Shown here piece by piece: positions 13,651 through 25,713 of a stretch of 64,000 bases of DNA. Position numbers and translations under genes: made by a program. The notes beneath the pieces are model-generated. The model was not told the DNA's origin, ran no database searches, and worked only from the letters and a program-made list of their open reading frames with translations. The number at the start of each line of letters is the position of its first letter. The first letter of the stretch is position 1. Origin of the DNA: Arabidopsis thaliana (lineage: Eukaryota; Streptophyta; Magnoliopsida; Brassicales; Brassicaceae); NCBI RefSeq assembly GCF_000001735.4, contig NC_003070.9, positions 21,685,971 through 21,749,970 on the forward strand, given 5' to 3'.

Positions 13651-14100
13651 TTAATCTCACTTACTGTGAATAAGCGTTTGTTTACTCACTAAAATAATTG
13701 AAATAATATGGTGCTACAAAAAACTGTTAAAAATGTCATATTTTTAGTGTTATTTTTTATGCAATTTATTTCAACATTAATTTAAATCTGTTAATTGGTA
13801 ATGATAATTAATTTAAGGATGTAATTTATTTGGTAAAGTCAACAAAGTTAGCCGCGAAAACAAAAAATTAATAAAAATTAAATGAATCCGCAAAAGATAG
13901 TATTTTAAATTATTCGAGATAAAATTGACGCATTTTTTGACAAATGAAGACTTCTTTTCTTTGACAAATTTTCCCAAAACAAATAAGGGTCCGTTCTTTT
14001 TTTTATATATTTCAATGGATACTGCAGAAGGAAAACGACAATTCTTACCCATGATAGGCTAATGAAAAACAAAACTATATAAAATCTATTATTTTTCAGC
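13651..14100. other. Intergenic, AT-rich
   Basis: Upstream region of the second receptor gene. Low-complexity AT-rich DNA with poly-A and poly-T runs. The minus-strand frame 13813-14052 has no recognisable domain. Nothing else seen. Confidence 0.5.
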
Positions 14101-15131
14101 CAAGTGGTGGAAGTGCATGTATTTTAAGAGTCCCCATAGTTCTCTGCCTTTTATGGGTTTCGTTATAAAACAAAAATTGCCGACAAAAAAAAAAGAAAAA
14201 AAAAAAGAATCCCCATAGTTCAAGGTTTGACTGTCATGGCACCATGTACCTTACTTAGTCATATATTATTAAAAAAAAGTAACGTTATGTATATATCAAA
14301 TGAACATCAACATACCAAAATTAATGAAGTTCAAAATTCTTCAGAAAATTAATATCTCTTTTTTGACCAGGAAGATCCTGAATATGCATGTAAAATTAAC
14401 ACCCTCGTAGCGAGAAGTACGTAAACATCTTCCAACCTGCAAAATAGTTCTTGTTTGACATACCAACACGACAATTTTTTCTGGTTGTTCTTGTAAGCAC
14501 GAATGTGATATTCAAGGGATCATTATATCTGCTTGGGCTTTAGAGTTCCACTGAACAGCCAAACTCTACATGCTTTGATGTTTTCTTTGTAAAGAGTTTC
14601 AGCAGTAGAAAGAAGATGATGGCGCATGATGTTTACGAGTTCAGATCAATCGGTCTGATTGATCCTACGTTTCAGCCAGAACGGAATCCAGCAATTCACT
14701 ATCTCAAGATTACAGATTCTTCGAGCGCTAACTTATTTGGAGATTTGCGGTCAATATATCTATCTCTAGCGATCACAACATGAACATTGCTCATATAAGC
14801 CTTAATTATATATTTTGTTGTATTAAACAAAGACTTAAACCGCTTAACTACTACTAAACCAGCATTGGCTCAATTAGTCTTTCGTTTTAATGCCCTTAAC
14901 CAGTAACCAATTGAATCTGTTTTTTTTTGGTAGAGCCCAATTGAATCTGTTTTGAAAACAAGAAGTTAACAATTTATTAGAGATAGACAATAAAGAGTGT
15001 TCAATAGTTTTTTTTTGGTTTTGGTTAAAAAAGAGTGTTGAATAGTTCTAACAATAAATAAAGAAGAGTGTTGAATGTTTCATTTCCGCGTTAAGATACA
15101 AATATACGGCCACGGCAACGAATTCAAGGTC
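14100..15131. repeat. Segmental duplication, copy A (pairs with about 19270-20737)
   Basis: Several collinear blocks match copy B: a block near 14100-14250, the short-ORF block 14616-14783, a block at about 14810-14900, and a near-identical 190-bp block at about 14940-15131. Copies A and B bracket the third receptor gene. This fits a tandem duplication that created or moved a receptor together with flanking DNA. The last block is so similar that the event, or a later conversion, must be fairly recent. Confidence 0.8.
14616..14783 (+). pseudogene. Short conserved ORF in the duplicated segment, copy A
   Basis: A 55-codon frame beginning MMAHDVYEF and containing IGLIDP and NPAIHYLKI, ending TGA. 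It is not recognised as a known family. Copy B keeps the same start and most of the first 32 codons but stops at the position of the following Thr. The surrounding text is also duplicated. It could be the 5' end of a gene carried by the duplication, or a real small protein. I favour a gene fragment. Confidence 0.4.
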
Positions 15132-15315
15132 AATATTGATTGCGAATGATCGATCCAATAAAATGAGTGCTAAGATTAACTATTATTATCATTCATAGTT
15201 ATACTAGCAAACATAAAACCAATATATTTTTGCAAGAAAATCTGTAAGTGTTATTATACAACAAAAGACACCCATACAAAAACAGTGCAAAGAGTTCAAA
15301 AGATTATAATAAGAA

Positions 15316-18285
15316 TTAAGAACTGAATTTAATAAAAGGAATGTTTTGAACTTTGTAAAATTCTTCTCCTCGTTCCGATAATCTCTCCATCCAGCTCTTT
15401 CCCATGATCAGATTCTTTAAAGAATATATGAATCGCAGCCCATCAGGAAGCTCCTTTAATGTTGAACTCCAAATACTTAGAGTATGAAGCCGTGACATGG
15501 AGCCTTCTTCTACTATCCACTCTTCCCACTCCTCTTGTTCATCCAAAGCTAGCTTACGCAATTGAGGAAACCCACCAGCCGAGCAAACCATTTTCCTCCC
15601 GGAGAAAGATAGATAATCTAAACTTAAATCTTTTAACTCGAGTAATTTCTCTAGAATCGGCATTGGATCTTCCTCCAAACAACAGTAAGATAGATCTAAG
15701 ACCGTAAGGTGAGAAGGAAGGTGTTGTATTTTAGGAAGCCTTGGCATCTCTATACTCAAGGTGAGCTTTTTGAGATAAGTGAAATCCAATACCATTCTCT
15801 CTTCTCCCATCCTGTTAACGCCAGCGTTTTCCATTATTTTAAAATTTTCCAAGTGTCTCAGTCCACATACTGATGCAGATAGAGTTTGTAGACTAGTCCC
15901 CTCACTTAAAATGATCACAAGAGTCCTCAACCTGACCATACCACGGAGATCCTCCAAGCTGCTACTCTTTGTTGAGAAATTCTCTAAGGCCTCCAATTTT
16001 TCTAGATTACTCAACTCCAACTTTGTCTTCTCATGCATAAATCTGGGTAGTTCAAGATATCTCAATTCTCTCATCCCCATGAAGACATTGGGCACGAATA
16101 TATCCGTGAAATCTGTGCGTATATCTAAATAGATTAGCAGGACTAGATTTCTTAGAGAAGAAGGTAGATGAGATACCTTGGCATCTTTTAAGCTCAAGTA
16201 TCTTAAGTGGATGAGCTTTCCAATGTCAGAAGGTAACTTCCCTCCTTTAAACTTGGCTTGAACGAGATCTAACACCCGTAGAAGTTTTACCCTTGTAAAG
16301 ATTGAACCTGATAGCATCCATCTTCTATTTCCAATATCATCATAGACAACCACGAGCGATCGAAGTTTTGGATTATTTTTATATCTCTCAACATGTAATG
16401 TAGTAGGATTATGTAAGACAAATCTGCGAGAAGCACCAAGAGTTTGAGGGTTTGATGTCGGGGAGTGGTTACTGACAATTTGTAGGAAGTTCTCTTCTTT
16501 GGCTTTAAACAAACAAATTTCTCTCATCATGTCATGCAAACGACAAGTTTCAAATCTGGAAGTCATAACGTCCCTTTCAGAAATAACCATATTTCTTCTC
16601 ACCAACTCCTCTATGTAGCTATCTCCAGTATCTCGAATGGTCTCTCCATCGTAACGCCTACGTTCAGATATTCCTTCTGCAGCCCAATAATAATGCAACT
16701 TCTCTACGTCTATCTCATGATCTTCTGGAAAGTGGGCGAGGTATAGGAAACAATGCTTCAAATAATTAGGCAATTCTTCAAAGCTCACAGACAATACATG
16801 ATCAATAGAACTGTTGTTACCGCTAGTTCTTTCCACGATATGAGATCCAATATTCTCAGATAATCTTTTCCAATCATGCAGTGTGTATTTTGCAGCTAAC
16901 AACCCTCCTAAGACTTTGACAGCCAATGATAGTCCTCCACAATGTTTGATCATCTTCTTACCCATATTTTCCATTTCCTCATCAACCTTAAATTCTATAC
17001 AATGTAAAAACAAGTAATCATTTGGACCAGCAAAAAAATATAAATATCAATAGGATTTGATAGCATCAGTTATTCAGAGCTAAGAAGATTATTTTGCTAT
17101 CATCCGAAAACATATATCATTGTGATCGAAATGGATAAAAAAAACCTTCGTTTGAAATTCTTACCGGATGTATCTTTCCTTGGCATTGCTATGCTTTGGA
17201 AAAGTGTCCAACTGTCTGGGATAGATAGGCATTTTGGTTTAAAGCTAATATATGTTGTATCTCCACGCATCGCGATACTCTCAGTTCGAGAAGTAAGTAG
17301 CACCTTCCAACCTGCAAAATATATACTCGTTTAATAATAACCAAAGAAAAAGAACATAATGAGTATGAGGTTTTATCATCTTTCTATTTATTAAGTACAA
17401 TAACAGGTCACCTTTTTTGGGTGGAAATATTGGCTTGATTAAGTCCCAATCTTCTTCTTTCCATATGTCATCTAGCACAATTAATGTTTTAGATGATTCC
17501 AACAATCGGAAGAGATCATCATGAAGGTCAGCTTCTTTCATATTCTGGATTTCATCTTTCCTCTCTTTAGATGTGAGATTCTGCAAGATCGTTTGCCACA
17601 CCGATATCCGAGTAAACTCTTGCGAAACACTCACCCATGCGAATCCATCAAACCGATCTTTTACAACATCATGATTAAAAACTTGTCTAGCAAGGGTGGT
17701 TTTACCAAGACCACCCATCCCGGTTAAAGAAACAATTTGATAGTCATCTTTCTCCACCAAATATCCAACCAATTTCTTAACATTTGCTTCCATTCCCACA
17801 AAATCGTTTTCGGAGTCCCTAGAAAACGTGTGCCGCATCTCCCTTTGTCTTTCTTGTAGTGGATGTGAAGAACGGCTGCCATCAGTAATTATCTGTTGTA
17901 CTCCAAAACTTTGCATATCCTGTATCACCTTGGAGATCCGCTTACTTATTCCTCCAATATCAGACGCAAGTTCCCTACGATCCATTATAGTCGAAGCAAA
18001 TCTTTTGATACGCTTCATGATGCCACGTTTCATTTCAACTTTTTCCTTGAGAATAAACGTTTCGATTATGTCCTCCGTGTCATAAACAATATCTTTGATC
18101 TCTTCCACACAGTGTCGCACCATCTCACTTATATGTTTCTTGGCATCTGCATCTTTCAAAAATGACTTTAACAAGTTTAGGTTACTTTTTAACTCAGTTA
18201 CTTGATCTTCAACTCCTTTAAATTGGTCATATTCTTGGCTCAGTCGGTCCCAAAGCTTTTCTACTCCAAACGACACAAGTTCCAT
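15316..18285 (-). CDS. RXW24L: CC-NB-LRR disease resistance protein (RXW24L-type, At1g58410)
   Basis: Third receptor of the cluster. Exons 18285-17412, 17311-17165 and 16994-15316 encode 899 aa, the length I recall for RXW24L. The coiled coil has TEDIIE. The NB-ARC has [22 protein letters not shown], kinase-2 [34 protein letters not shown] and LHDMMREIC. The LRR region follows to the stop TAA at 15316-15318. The GLPL motif reads [13 protein letters not shown], with Ser for the conserved Pro. This copy is the most diverged of the three in the NB-ARC. It lies between two copies of a duplicated flanking segment. The reading frame is intact. Confidence 0.92.
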
Positions 18286-18293
18286 ACTGGCTC

Positions 18294-18890
18294 CTGCTTA
18301 AATATTATGATAATAGGACTTAAGTTTACTATTGAAAAACATGTTATTATCGCAAGAAGTAAATAATATAAGTTCGAAGAGGTAAAACTAATCAATATTG
18401 GAGTTTCATGATTCGATTAAATTTTAAAAGATGTTGTACGCATTTCATCGTGATCAATAATACAAACAATATTGAACTCTGAACTCCTTTATATATGTGT
18501 ATTCATAGTGAGGGTTTACAAATTGACAATAGCATCAAGACAGCAATAAATTTTTGTTAGGATGTTATAATACTAGTGCGATCTAATCGAATAGCTAGAA
18601 ATCATCTCTAAACACAATTATAATTAACTTTCTTTAATAAATATTGACACTATATCTTCAAGCGTACCCAGAATCTGTATCTCTTTCTAGATCCAGACTA
18701 TGAACACAGTTTAACTAGCAAGACTCCGGAGATCGAGAGAAAAATAGAGATATCTTTCACCAAAAACAAAGAAATTAATATGAGCAAAAGGAAAGACGAA
18801 AAAGGAAAAGTGACTTACCTCTTGAAGGCGCCAAGAAACTCTCTCGTTGTCGCCTTTAGGAAGAAGACACAGGCTTGCTCTTTAGTTTTT
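18294..18890 (-). promoter_or_regulatory. Leader intron and non-coding first exon of RXW24L
   Basis: The leader exon ends at 18819 (TTCAAGAG/GTAAGT). The intron is 18818-18294 and the exon resumes at 18293, a few bases before the ATG at 18285. The exon contains CTTCCTAAAGGCGACAACG and TTGGCGCC, which also help identify the similar leader at 60460-60529. A short direct duplication (AGGCTTGCTCTTTAGTT, twice) lies just upstream at about 18868-18928. Confidence 0.65.
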
Positions 18891-19124
18891 TCTTCGTCAA
18901 AGGTTCGTCAAAGGCTTGCTCTTTAGTTATTAAATATCAACTTACTATGAAAATAAACCTTTTAATAAGTTGATATTTAAGCCATCTTTTTTTTATAAGT
19001 TTAGTAGTTTACCATGCATCTTCAAAAATATACAATTAACTCTATAAAGTCAAAAATCTAATAATAATAGCAATCTCGATAGATGCCATTTGCACTTGTG
19101 AAAATATGTGTTTTTTTAAAAAGT

Positions 19125-19250
19125 CTTTGACATGTTGCATAAAAAGAATAGTAAACAAAACACTATGACATGTTGCATAAAAAGAATAGAAGACAAAGCT
19201 CTACTACCTGTTGCATAAAGAATAAACAAAACTCTACGACATGCTGCATA
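19125..19250. repeat. Tandem repeat, about 38-40 bp, around GACATGTTGCATAAA
   Basis: Four imperfect units (GACATGTTGCAT at 19129 and 19167, then CTGTTGCATAAAGAATA and GACATGCTGCAT). Seen directly. No coding capacity. Confidence 0.65.
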
Positions 19251-19269
19251 TTATAAAATTACATATCTA

Positions 19270-20737
19270 ATGTATTTTTTTCAGGGAAATTGGTGGAAAT
19301 GCATGTGTTATTAGGAGTCCCCATAATTCAACGTTTGACTTTCATGGCACCTTGTACTTACTTAACCATATTAGTAAAAAAAAAAGAGAATAAAAATGCA
19401 GTTCTCAAATCAACAGGTCCACCACCTTCAAATAGAGTAAAACCAGTTCTGTGGGGCTTCCTGCAGACAAAAAAAAAATTAAAAAATATCTAAAACTTCT
19501 AAGTAGTTCTTTTAAAAAAATTTAGGTTTTTATCTTTAATTTTTTATGCTTTCTAGAGAGTTTGTAAGGAGTTTGAGCAGAAGAAAATTGATAATTATTC
19601 CAGTTATATCTATTATGATTTTTCTTGTGACTACTATTCCCACAATCCCATTACCATTGATACATTTGGACTTGATCATTGACTGGTTCTTCATCATCAC
19701 TTCTTTCTTCCGTTTGTGAACTGGAGGTTGATCTTCTATGGGAAAAAGTCTTTGATCAAGTATTGTCACAGAAGATCGAAGAGAATCAAGTCACTCGAGA
19801 TCAGGAACAGAACATAAACGAAGAAACAGAATAAAGAAAGACGATGATGGCGCACGATGTTTACGAGTTAAGGTCAATCGGTGTGATTGATCCTATATCT
19901 CAGCGAGAACGGAATCCAGCAATTCACTATCTCAAGATTTAAGATTTTTCGAGCGCTAACATATTTGGAGATTCACGATCAAGATATCTATCTCTAATGA
20001 TCACAACATGAACATGGCAAGGCTCATATAAGCCTCTTTTTATTTTTGGTAAAAGATTAAATTCATATAAGCCTTAATATTTCTTGTTGTCTTAAACAAA
20101 GACTTAAACCGCTTAACTACTACTAAACCAGCTCTGGTTCAGTTAAGTCTTTCGGTTTCATGTCCTTAACCAGTGCCTCAACACTATGAATGGTACTTAT
20201 ATTCATATTCGTACTTGGAAGATCCTTATTGAAAGCTTCTTGTTTTTTTTGGACAAAAAAAAAACCTATGATGGCTAGACAGGCTCTGTTCTTGGAAGTC
20301 CTTATTGAACTAGGCATGGCTCTGTTCACTAATTTTCTTACAAAACTATTGATGGATAACTCGAGTGATTTAGTTATATAGACCATTCAAATGTTAGTGT
20401 AAACCCTTTACTGATTAGTCAATCATTCGTTGACAAAAAAAAAAAAAAAAAAATCTAATTGGGTAACTACAAATAACAAATGAAGGCACATGCAAGCTTT
20501 TGGAATCGATATGGAATCAATCATGCCGAATTCAGTAATAGTAACCAACTGAATCTGTTTTGAAAACAAGAAGTTAACAATTTATTAGAGATAGACAATA
20601 AAGAGTGTTCAATAGTTTTTTTTTGGTTTTGGTTAAAAAAGAGTGTTGAATAGTTCTAACAATAAATAAAGAAGAGTGTTGAATGTTTCATTTCCGCGTT
20701 AAGATACAAATATACGGCCACGGCAACGAATTCAAGG
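19270..20737. repeat. Segmental duplication, copy B (pairs with about 14100-15131)
   Basis: Collinear blocks shared with copy A: 19288-19370, 19835-20010, 20080-20160 and the near-identical 20548-20737. Copy B is longer because of extra AT-rich and poly-A DNA between blocks. No intact gene is seen. The minus-strand frame 20123-20386 and plus-strand frame 20190-20381 overlap and neither is supported. Confidence 0.78.
19844..19942 (+). pseudogene. Short conserved ORF, copy B (truncated)
   Basis: A 32-codon frame beginning MMAHDVYEL with IGVIDP and NPAIHYLKI, then TAA. Compared with copy A, single-base changes alter several residues and the stop falls where copy A reads on for 23 codons. Probably a decaying fragment. 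Confidence 0.4.
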
Positions 20738-21436
20738 TCTTTAATTATACTAATGTTTTTATCAATGTATCCAAATCGTCGAATTGGACATTTTGGAATT
20801 TACGTTGACTACAGATTTAATTTGGGATTGTTTTCTTGCTATAGTCAGGTTCGTATCAAATTTATTTAAATATACAAAATAAATTTTAAATGTCCCAATC
20901 ATAATTCAATTTGTTTTGTTTTTTGTAGTCGAAGTAACACATAACACAAGTTACATACATCTTTCACAAAGATGGATATATATACTTATTGTACATATTT
21001 TTTTTTTTTACAATGTCTAACACACTCTTAATCATAAAAAGTTTTTTAAAAAGGTTCCTATGGTGTTTCACCCTTACTATTTTGGGAAATTGTTGCTTCA
21101 CTAAGGTAATACAGACAAATTAATTAGAACCTGTTCAGCAAAAGAGAATACAAAACATCAATTTTCATTAGATAAACAATTTGTGAAAGAAAGATAGAGA
21201 AGATATAACGAAAGAAAAAGCATTTAATGTCCGCGTAAATAAAGTGGACTCATCCAAAATTTTACTACAACAGTCCGTACCACCAAGTCAACAAAAACCA
21301 TGTTGCACTCTTTATTTCTTCAACACGCTATTATCCCCCTTTTCTCAAAATTGACCTTGAACAATCTCTCTACCTACTTAAAACCAACTCATGTTCCCAA
21401 ACCAAACCAAACATCATTATTACATCAAAACAAAAA
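20738..21436. other. Promoter region of the PolyQ protein gene
   Basis: AT-rich intergenic DNA ahead of the plus-strand gene at 21437. No further gene or mobile element was recognised. Confidence 0.5.
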
Positions 21437-21976
21437 ATGGGAAAGAGAGGACAAAAACAGAACAGGTTCTTGAGAATCGTCACCATGCCTCTTAAAGTTC
21501 TATGCAAAGCTCGTGATCTCTACATGAGAAGCATCACAGGTTGTGCAGCTCGAACTCACTACTCTTCAGCCGTCGACGCCGCATCCGTTCCATTTCCGAG
21601 AAGCCGGAGTACTTCCTCCGCCTTCTCTTCCTCTGCCTCTTCTCGGAGAAGATCTTCGGATTTCACTTTCGACGATGATTATAGCGAGCTGCTTAGAGCT
21701 GCTTCCGTTAGGAGTTTAGGTCATAAGAATGAGATTGACATGATCATACAACAACAGCAACAGCAGCAGCAGCAACGGCAGGAGAATCGCGTTGCGATGG
21801 GAGCGGTTACGGTTAAAGGCGGTTTGCCTAAGAGCTCGAGTGTTGGGATGACAATGGCTAGGATTGATGAAGAAGATGAAGAAGAAGGATCTGTAAAGAA
21901 TCAAAAGAAGGGATCTGATTTCTTATATCCTCGTAGCAGATCACATGCTGTTACTATTAGAGGATCCAAGTTTTAA
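21437..21976 (+). CDS. Small basic protein of the UCP031279 family (At1g58420-type)
   Basis: Intronless 179-aa protein with no assigned reaction. The N-terminus is strongly basic (MGKRGQKQNRFLRIVTMPLK) and could interact with membrane or nucleic acid. A Ser-rich middle (about 45-75), an acidic DFTFDDDYSELLRAASVRSLG motif near 75-95, and a run of about nine Gln (105-113) follow. An acidic patch (EEDEEEG) and a basic, Ser-rich C-terminus close it. Family assignment rests on recalling that At1g58420 belongs to this uncharacterised plant family, members of which are often wound- or stress-induced. The CAG/CAA run may vary in length between accessions. Confidence 0.8.
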   Translation: MGKRGQKQNRFLRIVTMPLKVLCKARDLYMRSITGCAARTHYSSAVDAASVPFPRSRSTSSAFSSSASSRRRSSDFTFDDDYSELLRAASVRSLGHKNEIDMIIQQQQQQQQQRQENRVAMGAVTVKGGLPKSSSVGMTMARIDEEDEEEGSVKNQKKGSDFLYPRSRSHAVTIRGSKF

Positions 21977-24278
21977 TATATACTACTAATTAATTGTCAG
22001 TTTTATTTTTCTTTTGATTTAATTTAAAAGAATGTTCCTAATTATACATGTTTATGGAATTATTTTGATGTAAAGTTACTGTCATGGATTTATACAAAAA
22101 AAAAGTTACTGTCAAATTTATTTCAATAAAAATTCCTATATAGATTAAGACAGAATCTAAAGTTTCGTTTTATATTTTTGGTAAAGGAATCTAGAGTTTT
22201 CGTTTGTTGAACATTCGTTTTCCCGAAACTGAAACTACAGGATTTAAATTGACCAATAAAGTAAAGACAAACACATGCAGTGGAAATGGAAACAACATAA
22301 ATAATAGAAAGTTGAAAATAAAAAGAATAGTGATTTTCAGAAAAGGAACTTTTTGTTTGTGAACTACCTTATTATAGTTTTGTCTACTTTTCTAGACCAA
22401 GAAAAGCAAATGAGACGAAAGTTTTTTTACGTGATCGATAAAATATAGTTCAATAAGTTGACCCAAGATATTTTTTCTCAGAAAAGATGGACCAGAATCT
22501 AAATTCAGGTGGTACAGAAAACAGGCTTTACTAGCCAAGAATATTAATAGGCTCTTATGATTTCAATTCCGAAAGGGAGAATATGGATGGCAGATCCAAA
22601 ATTCGTTAAAATCTGATTTGATCACCTTAATTATACGTTATAAGATACATAAATGTTGATATTGAAGGCTTATATATCTATACTAGCAAACGACGATACT
22701 AACATATATCACTAAGCTATATGTCCTTCTCCTTATAATCAATCCTAAGGTCTTGTATCACTTAGTTTTATACTTGTAGGTAGTCTTTTTATCTTTTACT
22801 CCGTATTAGTGGCTTAAGCAATTAATTTAGAATCTATTATGCTTTCTATGAATGATACGAGTTCTATATAATATCAAGGGACTTATGATGATTGTTTAAG
22901 TTAGAAAAGCAATGTTGTAATGCCTAAACACGGAATATCGATGATTTACTGAATTCATGTTTCTGGTTGCAATTTTTATATCTAAATACTGAATTGTTCA
23001 CACATATATACCCGTGTCGTCATGTGTTCTGGTTGTACTTAAATAAATATACTTAACGTAGCAGGCCAATAATTTGTGGGTGCATACGTATTAATTGTTC
23101 ATCGAAAACATTAATTCCGCTTTGTCTTTAGTGTGGCTGAAGTCATATGTTCACCAAACTTTGTTGCCGCATTAACAAAATGAAACTACCAACTTATTTT
23201 CATAACTTCATTTACTTACTGGCCATCCCCTTATCTGTAATGGACTTGCCGACTTGGTGGGAATTGTTAAACCTTATATATTTTGGATTCATCCTCTAAA
23301 TCTAAATAATTTTCAATTCAAAATCTAAAATAGCCTAGTAGGTAAGTAGATACAATATCAACCAGAAACAAATAAGAACTTCACTTATTGAAGTTAATGT
23401 ATTAAATTTCATCTTAGAAAACAAGAAAAATTATAATATTATAACAAAATAGACTAAAGGCCTTATTAAACACTTTATCTAGATACATATGCACAAGATT
23501 TCAGAAGCTAACGGTTACGAATTCTACCTTTATTAAGTAATTTATATGATTGATTTAGCGGTTAGAACAGCTGCGTTTACGAGCATTTATGACTGGTTGT
23601 CACCGGTCGTCATAGCGGTTTAACATCAAACTTAACAAAAATACATATAATATAGTTTTGGTTTATCTTATTTACTATTTATTTATTATAATTTTAATTT
23701 ATAATAATATCATTTTTGGGTTATTATAGTTATATAATTTCTATGCTAATTTTTTGTTTTATTTTAAGAGGTGTGGAATATTATCTTAGATATAAGAAAT
23801 ATCTTTGTAGTTATAATATTTTTTTGTTTAGTTTAGTTAATCTAGAAATATAGAGAGAGTATATAAGAATTTGATATGATAATATTTGGTAAGAATTAAA
23901 TTTTTGTTTAGTTTTTTTCTTATTTTTTTAGTGAATCTTAACCAACTATTGTAGATTTTTTATTTTAAAAGTCTTGTTTATATCAAAGCAACTGTCCGCT
24001 GCCACAAAGACTAGCAAGAAAAAAGTCTTTAAACCCGTTTCTCTAAGGCTCTAACAGTGAGGGCCTCATTATTAACCAAAATAAACATGTGGCCTTATCC
24101 GTCAAGTTGCTTGGGCCTTGAGTGCATGCCAAAGCACCTCTAGGACCGTTCGAATGACCGATTCATCTAAGCGAAGAGAGCGAATTATCCCAAACATTAA
24201 TGATCCCATAAAATTAATGAGCTATGTCATCACGTTAATGATAACTACTTTATTATAGAAGTTAATGATCATAAGATA
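21977..24278. other. Intergenic, AT-rich
   Basis: Long gene-free region. No open frame of note and no recognisable gene; dominated by AT-rich low-complexity DNA. Confidence 0.5.
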
Positions 24279-24636
24279 TGTAACACTCCCGTTTTTATGG
24301 TGACGCATATAGAGAAATTTAAAATAACTGATTTGGTCAGTGAGTAAAGTTCACTATCTTTCGGTCAAACGTTATAAAAAAACTTTATAGTTAATTGTGA
24401 TTCGTCTAGAAAAATCTCATGATGAGTGACCTGCTATAGGAATTGATTATTGGATCTATATGAGTAAAGACAAAACAAAAAGAAAGATCGTGATAATTTG
24501 TAGAACCAATAAACAAGTTTTTAAAAATTTTAGACATAACGAACCGACCGTCAGACATGGATGAGACCTAGGGATGAAACCTATGGACCCAAGAGAGATG
24601 TGAGTGCTCACTACTAAAGACGGTCGGAGCGTTACA
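24279..24636. mobile_element. Probable solo LTR of a Ty3/gypsy-type retrotransposon
   Basis: The 358-bp block starts TGTAACACTCC and ends GGAGCGTTACA, so it has TG...CA ends inside an 11-bp imperfect inverted repeat. It is flanked by identical 5-bp direct repeats AGATA (24274-24278 and 24637-24641). An internal inverted pair CCGACCGTC (24544-24552) and GACGGTCGG (24619-24627) lies near the 3' end, as in many plant gypsy LTRs. No internal retroviral-type coding region adjoins, so it fits a solo LTR left by recombination. Confidence 0.75.
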
Positions 24637-24641
24637 AGATA

Positions 24642-25713
24642 GATGGTTAATTAGACTACTTACAATAGTTACTTTAAGTTGTGGATGATTAATTTTAAGA
24701 TGTTGAAGAAAAGAAATATGATGTGAAGACGACATTGTTGAACTCATTCAACAACGTTGAAACACAAATGACATAGGTCTCACTACGTCATGTGACACAT
24801 ACTGAATGATTTTTTTTAATCAGATAATAGAGATTTGAAAAGTATACTTCTTTTATATTCTGATTGGTTAGAAAAAGAAAAAGTGGATAAAAGGGTTTAC
24901 CCCCATGAACCCATGATTTTCGAAGTTTATTTTCAAGTTTGGAGATCTCTAGAAAATTCTGAAAACAAATGATAGTAGACTCCAACTAGTTTGACTCAAA
25001 TGGTTATATCTAAGTAGCCCTCGTTTGAGAGCATTCCTGAATCCTGACAAAATTGGTAAACCTTTTCTCAGGCCTTCCCCCTCCCAAGCCAAGCAACAAA
25101 TGGGGTCAGCAGCGTGGTAAACAAAATAGAAGTACAAGGGTTTGGGTAGAAAAATACATTAATCATTGGCCCAAGTTGACCCAATGATACCCGAGAGGTA
25201 TTTCGTACTCCATTTTGTAATTTAGAACATGTTTACATAAATGAAAGTTTCCGTAAAGTTTTGGGGAGCAGTTTTGTGATATCACCAATCTCGTCAGTTT
25301 GTTTTCCACAAACACCTCCTTCTTTAGAATATGAATTCACACCATCATTGAAGACAGTAATGTCGTTATTGTCTGAGTTTTAAACAACGGAAACCATAGT
25401 AATCCTGAACCGTCTAAAACCATTTATCTCAAGACATTTCCCCGTATTCTTGCAAGATATAACTTTAGAAGAACCGTTTAATTAGGTTCTAAAACATTCG
25501 TGTTTCTTGCTGCTTTGTGTTACTATTGCCACTTATGGCTATCTCATATGAAAGTTTGTCGTTTTTCTTTTTCAACTGATTTTCTAGTAGCATATTTCGC
25601 TAAGTTAAAGCGCCAGTAAGAGCCAAAGTTAATAGTTGATAAACAAACGAAGTCCACAAATAGTCACATTATGAAACAGATAATTTTGTTCAATCTTTGC
25701 AAATCTTGATAAC
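24642..25713. other. Intergenic, RXF26 3' flank
   Basis: No gene supported. Minus-strand frames at 24788-25137 have no recognised domain. The region near 25600-25713 is the 3' flank of the GDSL gene. Confidence 0.5.
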
